This document shows positions 55,601 through 64,000 of a stretch of 64,000 nt of DNA, one piece after another. The notes beneath the pieces were generated by a model. It was not told where the DNA came from. It searched no databases and saw nothing but the letters and a program-made list of their open reading frames with translations. Positions within the stretch are counted from its first letter, which is position 1. Each line of letters starts with the position of its first letter. Source of the stretch: Apoderus coryli (taxonomy: Eukaryota; Arthropoda; Insecta; Coleoptera; Attelabidae); assembly GCA_911728435.2 (NCBI GenBank), contig OU452202.1, positions 24,345,135-24,409,134 on the forward strand, given 5' to 3'. The position numbers were made by a program, and so were the translations under genes.

Positions 55601-57730
55601 TCCTTGATGAAAAAATAAACGAATATATATATATATATTTGCACATAGGAAGCAAGGCATGTACGAATTATAGAAGTTTTATACATGTGCAGGTTAAACC
55701 ACCTGACCGGCAATTGGGAGATGTTGGTTCAAATCCAACTTGCGTCACGAGATTTTTTTAATTCGTACAAGTTAGTTTATTTCATTTTCTTTGTATATCG
55801 GTGATATATAATATATATATAAAATTTTATATGAGTTATTTATTTACCCGCAGTTTGAAGCCCACAACTTCATGCAGAAACTTAGGTATGGCTGTTAACT
55901 GAAGATATAATCCCCAAAGGTTTCCCCATTGCGCTGCAACTAAGGCCCAAAATGGGATTGAGGTCAGAAGTTTCAAAAATGGAGCCACAGTCTACAAAAG
56001 AAAAATTATGATTACCTAATTTTTCATTAAAAGACACATGGGGCTGTTTTTAATTCCACTGAGTAAGGCATTCAGTAGAAAATTAAATAATAATGAACCC
56101 AAGTTTCGTCTCTAGTTACAATCCGGACCAACACACCACCCTTATCTTCACTACAGAGGTCCAAACATGTCCAAGAGAACATTCGGCACACTATTGTTAT
56201 TGCAATAGCGTGAGAATTCTCGGCACTCATTTTGCACTGGCCTTTTTCATGTTTCGAATAGTCGCAACCATTTCTGCGACTTGTTTCTCCTTCTTCTGCT
56301 TGGCGCATCTTCAAGTATAATTTTTCCCAAGTCATGGGCAAACCAATGATATCTCTTTCTTCGATAATGGTTTGACAGAATTTCCTTGCTTGGTCAGAAA
56401 ATTTATAACAACTATCTCTTTACTTTTCTTCCCCACTGAGTTGCTTCATCGACGATAGTTCAAAGATTAATGACCCGATTAAGATAAAACTTGGAAGTGA
56501 TATGTCCCGATTAAAAATATCCCAGCCACTAATCATTCCGCGGAATTAAAAGCGCCCCATTACTTAGGATATAAATATTACTTTGGATTTTGTGACTTTT
56601 CCTTCTTGGGATACTTTTATATACTCCAATTCTTCCGGAGTTATCCATTTATGTGTTTCTGGGCTATCTGAAGAACAGAACCAAAATATAACAAGGAAGA
56701 TGGCTATTTGTATTGTCAACACATGATAACCTGGAATTATTCATAATTTTGTTTGTTTTTCTATCAATGTAACCATAAAATCCTTACCCCAATACCAATT
56801 GATTGACTGGGTGGCTTCTGCCACCGCATACCAAGTGATCGTTGTACCTATTGTATTACCCATTAAACAAGAAACAAATTTTCCCCGTTCGTTTGGTGGC
56901 GCCCACCGAGCTATTAGGCAATGAAGGGCTGGATACGCAAAAGCCTACAAAAACCAACGAAAGATTCAAGGTTTTACTTGAAATAAACAATAATTAATTT
57001 TTTACCCCCATAAATCCAATTGCGAATCGGCAGCCAATCAATGCACCATAATGTATAGTCGCAGCTGGAACTGACAGCGAATTAAAGACACCTGAAAAGA
57101 ATGTGCTTACGATTATGGTCCAAAATGGTCCGAACCATTCTGACACAAATCCAGCTGGAATACATCCCAAAAAATAACCATAAAAGTAGGATGCTAGTAT
57201 GTTGCCCTGGACGGTTTCATCCCAATCATATCTTTGACCGTACTAAAATTAAATAATCCTCTTAAATAATTTTAATAATAATTATTTCATTTTTCATTTT
57301 GGTTTTTTTAATATTTAGAAATGTATGTATCTCTGTAAATTGCCCTTGTCAGAGAAATAATTATTGGAAGACGAGATATTCGTTGTTTGTCTCTAGATAT
57401 CAATAATATTTTTATTCAGACAAAAAATGCAATTCTCATAACTCATAATAACTAGATAATAATCGTACCTACATCAGGCAAAGCCTTCGGTTCTTCTGTA
57501 GTATTTTTCATGGTTTTCCTTACACATTCAGGTATAATATGTTTCTTTCTTGTTACCATCGCAGTAATACTCATTGATTGATTGGCTCTGGTAATATAGT
57601 TTATGTATGTTGTGAAGAAAATCATAGCACATATGACAGCCCTTATGGGAACATTTGAACAGACACCTACAAATCAATAAAAAATGATTCCATTAATTAT
57701 TCAAGTAAGTATGAACTTGGACTTACCCAT
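52601..57730 (-). CDS. SLC17-like major facilitator transporter (sialin/phosphate cotransporter type, 9 exons)
   Basis: Membrane anion transporter of the SLC17 group within the major facilitator superfamily. Minus-strand exons: 57730-57727, 57666-57473, 57242-57006, 56944-56788, 56730-56582, 55991-55848, 55602-55467, 55078-54837 and 52735-52601, giving 465 codons, all GT-AG and in phase. Family marks: TM1 followed by INYITRANQSMSITAMV; NILASYFYGYFLGCIPAGFV (TM2); RFAIGFMGAFAYPALHCLIA and RWAPPNERGKF (loop after TM4); QWGNLWGLYLQ; LPQLCRLVFGLFFGWLGDYL; LGFNGASVATHLQNSQDLAP; and a last exon SGIKEWSVIFIIGGL to FGSTKIQDWNEKK. Twelve helices are expected. The substrate cannot be told. The final intron holds the exon-derived array, and intron 5 a mariner relic. 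The first exon contributes only ATGG. Confidence 0.93.
52736..54545 (-). repeat. Exon-derived minisatellite: about 18 copies of a 100-bp unit
   Basis: Units begin at intervals of almost exactly 100 bp, marked by TTTGATTCCG on the plus strand at 52827, 52918, 53018, 53118, 53218, 53318, 53418, 53518, 53618, 53718, 53818, 53909, 54009, 54111, 54211, 54311, 54411 and 54511. Read on the minus strand, each unit is a short intron piece, an AG acceptor (TGATTTTAGAGCGGA) and the first ~75 bp of the gene's last exon (SGIK(E/D)WAVIF, LLYAVCGIIFII). It then jumps back to intron sequence instead of continuing to FGSTK. Several sequence subtypes alternate (CAAACAGCATATAGAAGACC versus CAATTATCATCTAGAAGTCT). 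Confidence 0.95.
55140..55400. repeat. Dispersed repeat with ACAGGGTGTTCC/ACATCCTGTATA words
   Basis: This stretch in the transporter intron has TATACAGGATGTGCC (55146), ACAGGGTGTTCCATTTAAAA (55302) and TTACATCCTGTATAAA (55369). These are facing copies of a word found elsewhere in the window. Probably a small fold-back repeat. Confidence 0.45.
56072..56345 (-). pseudogene. mariner transposase N-terminal/central relic in SLC17-like intron 5
   Basis: The minus-strand frame 56341-56072 ends IVTRDETWVHYY, the first catalytic aspartate region of mariner transposases, which are normally followed by TPE.K.QS..W. The upstream part of this frame has no recognisable features. Truncated on both sides; the dispersed repeat at 56455-56570 lies on its 5' side. 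Confidence 0.7.
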
Positions 57731-57734
57731 GTTG

Positions 57735-58105
57735 TATATTTCCAAATTATTATGAGATACTCCAATTTATAAACACAATTTGTAAAAAATTTGAAATTAC
57801 TTTTGTCAATTAGACAGATCATTGACTTGTCAAATAAACAGTAGGTACGTCAATTTTTACTTCAAATTGGCACAATACATCATAGAGAGTGATGCCAGAA
57901 AAAAAATATTCATCCACAATTTATTTAACTTTTCTGGTCATAAGCTTAAGCGGTGTTTTCCCAGAGGGCTTAAAACAGTTTCTATGTATAAACAAAAAAG
58001 TGATGCAAAAGATACAACTAATATTTTACTGAATTGTCTTTGTCGTTGGCACTACAAAGCTAATTTAGTAAAATATTTGAATGCTTATATAACATGATAC
58101 TTGAT
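57735..58105. other. 5' flank of the SLC17-like gene
   Basis: The promoter of the minus-strand transporter must lie here. The plus-strand open frame 57822-58097 has no recognisable domain. The LINE begins right after it, so the regulatory region may be under 400 bp or may extend beyond the insertion. Confidence 0.3.
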
Positions 58106-58109
58106 ATTT

Positions 58110-59400
58110 ACCTTGATTTCTAGCCACACAATTAGATCGTGGAGGTCAGGTGGATGTTATCTACACCGACTTCTCCAAGGCTTTTGACAGACTTGATCAT
58201 GGCATCTTATTGGCGAAATTATCCCGTTTCGGTCTATCAAATAACATTCTCCTGTTTTTGCAGTCCTATTTAAAGGGACGTTGTCAATATGTGGAGTACA
58301 AAGGATTCAAGTCTGTCAACATTATGGTAACTTCTGGAGTTCCCCAGGGTTCGGTACTGGGACCTTTATTATTTCTGTGTTTCATTGATGATATCTCCAG
58401 CAACTTAACTTGTAGTTCACTCTTATATGCGGATGATTTCAAGTTGTATTCTGTCATTAATAGTACCGATGACTGTTATCTCCTTCAAGAGGATTTGAAT
58501 AGGCTTTATGAGTGGTGTGTTCGTAACAATCTTTTTTTGAATATAAATAAGTGTTTTTCTGTTTCCTATACACGTAAGATGAAGCCTGTAAGTTCTCTGT
58601 ATTTTATACACAATAGTCCATTAACTGTTTGTAATCAAATTAAAGATTTGGAAGTTTACTTTGATAGTAAGCTAAGCTTTATTGAACATTATAATAACGT
58701 TATTTCAGCATCCTTTAAATCTCTTGGTTTTATTGTGCGTAACTCAAGGGAATTTAAGTCCCCGCAAACGCTCATTACCCTATTTAATGCATTTGTGAGG
58801 TCTAAGCTGGAGTATGTCTCTGTGGTATGGAATCCTGTTTATGATATACATTCCACAAATATTGAAAGGATTCAGCGTCGTTTTGTTAAGTTTCTGTGGT
58901 TTCGCTGTGATGGGACTTACCCAGTCATTGGATTTCCTCAGGACACTTTGTTGAGTCGTTTTAATTTAATTTCTTTGAGCAAACGTAGGGAGTTTTCTGC
59001 TTTTGTTTTACTTTTTAAAATTTTGAATGGAATGATTGATTGTCCGGAACTTTTAGCAATGATTCCTTTCTATGCACCAAGTATACGCACACGTAACATT
59101 AACTCTATTTTTTATTTGTCGGGAGCGCGCACAAATTTGTTGCTGCATTCTCCTTTATTTACAATGTGTTCTGTTTGTAACTCCTTATCGGACCAGATTG
59201 ATTTGTTTAACACTAAATTATCGTTCATTAGGAAAATAATTTTGAGAAGTTAATTTTAAGTTTTTAGTAGAGTACTAATTAAATTATAATATTTATTTTT
59301 TTTATGTTTGTAATGTACATATATAAGTATTTCTTTCCTGCCCTTTAATTGGATTCGTCTGTCTGGGCAGTATCTCAAATAAATAAATAAATAAATAAAC
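58110..59400 (+). mobile_element. 5'-truncated LINE with an uninterrupted RT-to-C-terminus frame
   Basis: CR1/Jockey-like reverse transcriptase, frame open from about 58120 to the stop at 59251-59253. Motifs in order: [40 protein letters not shown], the catalytic YADDFKLYS, RNNLFLNINKCFSVSYTRK, IKDLEVYFDSKLSF, VRSKLEYVSVVWNP, NIERIQRRFVKFLW and a C-terminal domain ending IRKIILRS. The 3' tail is (AAATA)n at about 59375-59399. Endonuclease and N-terminal RT are missing, so the copy cannot move on its own, but the lack of stops suggests a recent insertion. One family residue differs (DLE for DLG). Confidence 0.92.
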
Positions 59401-59402
59401 TT

Positions 59403-60115
59403 TAAATTCTTTCTTGCAACCAGAATTGGTTCAGGATCGGTCGATCAACAGAAACAGCTCTTAATCAGGCTTTGGCCAACCTATACAATTCACTCAATAA
59501 TAAGGAAATAGCTCTTGGCCTTTTCTTTGATTTGAGCAAAGCCATGATCTTTTGTTTTCGAAACTGAATGCTGTTGGTAGAAGAGGAACAGCTGCCGCAT
59601 GGATACGTAGTTATCTATCTTACACAGCGTACTCAGTTGGTTGAAATTGCAGGTGTTTGTTCAAGGTCCGAGATCGTGAACAGTGTGGTGCCGCAGGGCT
59701 ACCTTGTTCAATGTTTTTATTGACGTTCTGGGTACTTTTGGATATCTCATTCTTTATGCAGATGATACTAGTGTTCTCGTTTCAGGGAAATTGAAGACAA
59801 TGATTTTTTGCTTGCCTCTACAACATGTACGCACTCATAATTCATATAAAAAACAAAGTGAATGGTTACTTAAAAGAGAAGATATTCACAGTTATGGCAC
59901 TAGAAATAAAAATAACGTAGTTTTAATATTTTCTAGACTAAGTATTAGTCAGAAATATCCTACATGGGTGTAAAATCCTATAATAAGATTTTGAAAATCA
60001 GCAAATTTAAAAACCTAACTTTTAGGAGATTTGAGCTAGAGTTGATAAATTATTTTGTAGATAAATTATTTTATTCTGTGGACGAATTTTTAAATTGTAC
60101 ATCGGATTAATATGT
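59403..60115 (+). pseudogene. Degenerate LINE fragment of the 36233-type family
   Basis: Damaged RT pieces (LILYADDTSVLVSGKLK in the frame 59683-59973) are followed, after a deletion, by the C-terminal domain EDIHSYGTRNKNNVVL. In another frame come RRFELELINYFVDKLFYSVD and EFLNC. The ending resembles that of the copy at 36233-37370 (DQAFYSIDKFLS). Many stops. It starts directly after the tail of the LINE at 58110-59400. Confidence 0.8.
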
Positions 60116-60466
60116 ATTTTTATCTATTAATTATTGTAATTGACAATACCATAATGTACCATGTTGTACCTATTGTTATAATTCAATGGAACTAAGAAAT
60201 AAATAAAAATATAATTTTTATGTGCACCGTACTAATAGAGCAATTAAGCAAAATATTACCTAAAGAAATTCAAGTCATCATAAATGTTTTTAAAGGAAAT
60301 TCTTATATTTTAATACTATCCCAATGGAGTTATGCCCTTTTTCTTTATCCCACAACCAAGATGATAATAATAATATTGCTGTAGAAATAAACAAAATAAG
60401 AATGTAATACACTCAAAAGTTTACGCATGCTTCGTTTGTTAAATATAATGTTTATATTTTATTTAA

Positions 60467-62733
60467 AAACTAGCTGTTGCCCTCGAGGCACGAATAGCTC
60501 TCCATATTTAAGTGTAAAAGTCATAATTTTATGACCTTTTTGTCATTTATCTAAATTTTTGTTTTGTTTTAGACATCAGCTATTTTTTTTTTGTATCGGG
60601 TTTTGTGCCTTTTTCTTCTCTTTGGAGGCACTATTTATACGCAGATATTTTATATTCCAGATCTAGGCCAAATTCTTGTACGCAAAATAATTGATTTTTT
60701 TTTAGTTTTATTATAAAATTTATTTTGCCCCCTTTTCTACTATTTACGAACGCCTATGTAAACAAAATTGTTATGCTGCATGTTGTAGGTTATCCGTTAA
60801 GTGGTTTTTGAGTTATCACGGATACAATTTTTTCCTGACCCTTTTATAGAATTTTCACGGACGCCTATGGAACATTAATTTTTGTCGTGTATTTTTAACA
60901 CCAATTCAACTAGTTAAATATAAAAATTTTTACATTTTAATTTTTTTTTCATTTTACCCCTTTTTTTTACTATTTACGAACGCCTATGTAAATAAAAATT
61001 TTATGCTGCATTTTTTAGGTTATCTTATATGAAAGCTATATATAATTAGCCAATTTTTCTGGTATATTTGGGAAACATTTTTTTTTCGTTTTTGACTCTT
61101 TTTTTAAGACTATTTTCGAACGCCTGTGTGAACTAATTCTTTTATGTAACATTTTTTAGGTTATATTCTATCACACCTATAAAAAATTATTCAATATTTC
61201 GGATAAGTTTAAGAACTATAATTTTTTTAAATTTTTGAACCCTCTTTTAAACCCCTTGCCTACGCTCAATGTTAATCACCACCTATAAATAGCCTGTAGT
61301 ATTTTCGTACCAAATGTGGTTAAAATCCGTTAAGTGGTTTTTGAGTTATCACGGATACAAATTTTTTCTGACCCTTTTATAGAATTTTCACGAACGCCTA
61401 TGGAACATTAATTTTTGTCGTGTATTTTTAACACCAACTCAACTAGTTAAATATAAAAATTTTTACATTTTATTTTTTTTTATTTTACCCCTTTTTCTAC
61501 TATTTACGAACGCCTATGTAAATAAAAATTTTATGCTGCATTTTTTAGGTTATCTTATATCAAAGCTATATATAATTAGCCAATTTTTCTGGTATATTTG
61601 GGAAACATTGTTTTTTCGTTTTTGACCCTTTTTTAACACTATTTTCGAACGCCTGTGTGAACTAATTCTTTTATGTAACATTTTTTAGGTTATATTCTAT
61701 CACAACTATAAAAAATTATTCAATATTTCGGATAAGTTTAAGAACTATGATTTTTTAAATTTTTGAAACCTCTTTTAAACCCGTTGCCTACGCTCAATGT
61801 TAATCACCACCTATAATTATCCTGTGTATTTTCGTACCAAATGTGGTTAAAATCCGTTATATGGTTTTTGAGTTATCACGGATACAAATTTTTTCTGACC
61901 CTTTTATAGAATTTTTACGGACGCCTATGGTACATTAATTTTTGTCGTGTATTTTTAACACCAATTCATCTAGTTAAATATAAAATTTTTTACATTTTAT
62001 TTTTTTTTTATTTTACCCCTTTTTCTACTATTTACGAACGCCTATGTGAATAAAAATTTTATGCTGCATTTTTTAGGTTATCTTATATCAAAGCTATATA
62101 TAATTAGCCAATTTTTCTGGTATATTTGGGAAACGTTTTTTTTTTCGTTTTTGACCCTTTTTTTAAACTATTTTCGAACGCCTGTGTGAACCAATTCTTT
62201 TATGGAATATTTTTTAGCTTATATTGTATCACAACTATGAAAAATTATTCCATATTTCGAATAAGTTTAGGAAATATATATTTTTTATGTTTTGACCCCT
62301 TTTCCACTATTTACGAACGCCTATGAAAGTAAGTTATTCATAACACATTTTATAAGTTATATTCTATCAAAACTATCAATAACTAGTTAATATTTCTGCT
62401 ATTTTTAAGAAATACGTTTTTTTTTAATCTTTTTTACCCCATTTTACACTATTTTCGAACGCCAATGTGGTCTAATATTTTATGTTCAATATTTTAGGTT
62501 ATATTCAATTAAATGCGTAAAAAATTATGCAGTATTTCGGATAAGTTTAAGAACTATGAATTTTTTTAATTTTTGAACCCTCTTTTAAACCCTTTGCCTA
62601 CGCTCAATGTTTCCCAAAATCTAATCAGCTCCTTGCCATGTCCAATAGTATTTTTGTACCAAATTTGGTTAAAATCTGTTAAGCGGTTTTTGCGTTTTCG
62701 TGGATACAGACAGACAGACAGACAGACAGACAT

Positions 62734-62768
<35 letters not shown>

Positions 62769-62770
62769 TT
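60467..62770. mobile_element. Repeat block with about 530-bp tandem units, ending in an (ACAG)n microsatellite
   Basis: The left edge is ACTAGCTGTTGCCCTCGAGG (60468). The right edge is a phrase of the type CCAAATTTGGTTAAAATCTG followed by GCGGTTTTTGCGTTTTCGTGG and (ACAG)n at about 62706-62767. Both edges match ends of widespread insect microsatellite-linked elements, possibly Helitron-like. Inside, GACCCTTTTATAGAATTTT recurs at 60837, 61370 and 61897 and ACGAACGCCTATGT-type words recur many times. This gives three full units with a 527-533 bp period plus a degenerate fourth. No coding sequence. Confidence 0.7.
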
Positions 62771-62999
62771 TTTTTAAAACTACTTATTTATGTATAAAAT
62801 GACCAAAAAGAAGTATTTCCGGTGAAATTAAAAAAAATTTTTTTTTCATGAAACTAATAGTCTCCATATATACATACATATATTACATATATGATATGGA
62901 GAGCTAAAAAAACAGTGATAATCAAAAATGTTTATCTTAAATTAAACAAGTAGATAACATATAAATAAAAACAATACATATTATATAGGTAGGAATCTA
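62771..62999. other. 3' flank of the second transporter gene
   Basis: AT-rich 3' side of the minus-strand paralogue, with no canonical AATAAA on that strand close to the stop that I could identify. Confidence 0.3.
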
Positions 63000-63850
63000 T
63001 TAACTTGAACTTTCTGTTGCTGAACGTTTTTCGTTCCATGGTTGAATGTCGGTTGATCCAAAAATTATAAAAACAACTCCGAATGATGCATATATAGTTC
63101 CTGCTATGTAAAAGTTGAGACCCCATTCGTACATACCACTCTGTGACAAATAATTTTAAAATTAGAACACCGAACGTTATAAAAATTTTAATTGATTCTT
63201 GATTGGTGCCTACCAAAATTTTGATGTCATACCTACGATATTTTCAGTCGCGACATGTTTTATGACTCATTCTTAGTATAAATACTCACTCGCGTCATTC
63301 ATCTTTGAACCATCATCGATCAAACAACTTAATCAGGAAGAAAAATGAAGACAAAAACAACAGCGTATCGAATATTCTCGTATCATTCTCAGTGAAGATA
63401 AAGATGGTAAGACTATAGAAGACGAAACTTGGATTTATCGTTATGAACCTTAGTCCAAGCAAAGGCATACACCAGAGTTTATAAACAATTTTTCCAAGTA
63501 GATGGATCTGTAGAGTGCCCTTGCAAGGTCACTAGACTTAAGTTGTTTCGATCAATTTGCGAAATCCAAGGAACTACAGGAGGCCATTAAAATTCACCAC
63601 ATACTTACATGGTTTTGCACAAGTGCAGCCGTAACTAAAGGTGATAAAAATCCACTGCTAGCCCCCAGCATCATGACCAATCCTAGTACAGTACCTGCGA
63701 AATTCGGTGATAAATCTTGTGGGTTCTGCAAGATGGTGACACAACTCGCACCATTAAACCCTAAACCTAATGCTAACAGGATCAAGATCCAAACTGCGTT
63801 GCATCCAGCTGCTGGCAATAATACCATTAATAATCCAGGACATACATGAG
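63000..63850 (-). CDS. Second SLC17-like transporter, last two exons (partial, continues past the right edge)
   Basis: Exons 63850-63609 (242 nt) and 63140-63000 (46 codons plus stop). The first encodes ILLALGLGFNGASCVTILQN and PQDLSPNFAGTVLGLVMMLG, the second SGMYEWGLNFYIAGTIYASF and FGSTDIQPWNEKR. Both match the homologous exons of the gene at 52601-57730 in length, phase and motif order: the penultimate exon is also 242 nt there and the last exon starts SGIKEW. This is a tandem paralogue in the same orientation. The intron between the two exons holds a mariner relic; no exon-derived array is present here. Confidence 0.9.
63405..63600 (+). pseudogene. mariner relic in the second transporter's last intron
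   Basis: The plus strand reads EDETWIYRYEP, stop, SKQR (first catalytic region), then after about 60 bp RSLDLSCFDQF (second motif, PDL.P.DFFLF in active copies). Very short and damaged. Confidence 0.5.
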
Positions 63851-64000
63851 CTGGAACAAAATAATTTATATACATTTGTAATACTTAGTTTAAAGTTATT
63901 TTTGTTTCAGGCATTTTTTCGCGAAATGCTAAACTTTGGATAACTCTGTTTTACTTTCGATTTAGAATTAAGAGTAAATTAAGTCTTAAGGCGCTTGAGG

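Noticed and set aside
55680..55755. tRNA-like sequence (GTTGG-TTCAAAT-CCAAC arm, B-box-like)
   Set aside because: The T-arm is perfect, but no acceptor stem, D-arm or anticodon arm can be formed with the upstream sequence. At most a tRNA or SINE fragment.
62706..62797. Coding frames over the (ACAG)n tract
   Set aside because: The Thr-Asp-Arg-Gln and Ser-Val-Cys-Leu repeats are simple translations of a microsatellite in several frames.
1..64000. Bacterial or viral contamination
   Set aside because: Spliced host genes, insect-type repeats and uniform AT-rich composition run the full length. The GC-rich islands are transposon remains or unassigned short segments.

Overview
The window is AT-rich nuclear DNA from an arthropod, most likely an insect and possibly a beetle. 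The evidence is spliced genes with GT-AG introns, a gustavus-type SPRY/SOCS-box gene, a p35-type Cdk5 activator whose N-terminus starts like the fly protein, and a dense load of mariner, BEL/Pao, Gypsy and LINE remains. The order cannot be fixed from the sequence alone. There is no prokaryotic, CRISPR or virus-like gene cluster.

Host genes, left to right: (1) an SPSB/gustavus homologue, + strand, coding exons 7148-16698, an E3 ubiquitin ligase substrate receptor; (2) a Cdk5 activator (Cdk5alpha/p35), + strand, 30259-34853, three exons; (3) 2-hydroxyacyl-CoA lyase (HACL1), + strand, 47829-52504, eight exons, complete at 571 codons; (4) an SLC17-like major facilitator transporter, - strand, 57730-52601, nine exons, 465 codons, tail-to-tail with HACL1; (5) the last two exons of a paralogous transporter, - strand, 63850-63000, which continues beyond the right edge. 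The splice junctions and reading frames of these genes join without error. No functional link between neighbours is evident except that genes 4 and 5 are tandem duplicates.

The rest is mostly mobile-element debris. There are at least a dozen mariner or Tc-type transposase relics on both strands, a Gypsy pol fragment, a BEL/Pao integrase split by a LINE, several 5'-truncated LINEs and a rearranged Jockey-like fragment inside a HACL1 intron. There are also many non-autonomous or fold-back elements: a piggyBac-like one with TTAA ends, a hAT-like one with a perfect 8-bp target duplication, and large palindromes in SPSB introns.

The most unusual object is at 52736-54545. It is a tandem array of about 18 units of 100 bp, built from the splice acceptor and first part of the last coding exon of the SLC17-like transporter, and it lies in that gene's final intron. 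It is a minisatellite made from an exon that keeps most of its AG acceptors and has internal higher-order structure. All coordinates were read by eye. Similarity statements are qualitative because nothing was aligned or searched.
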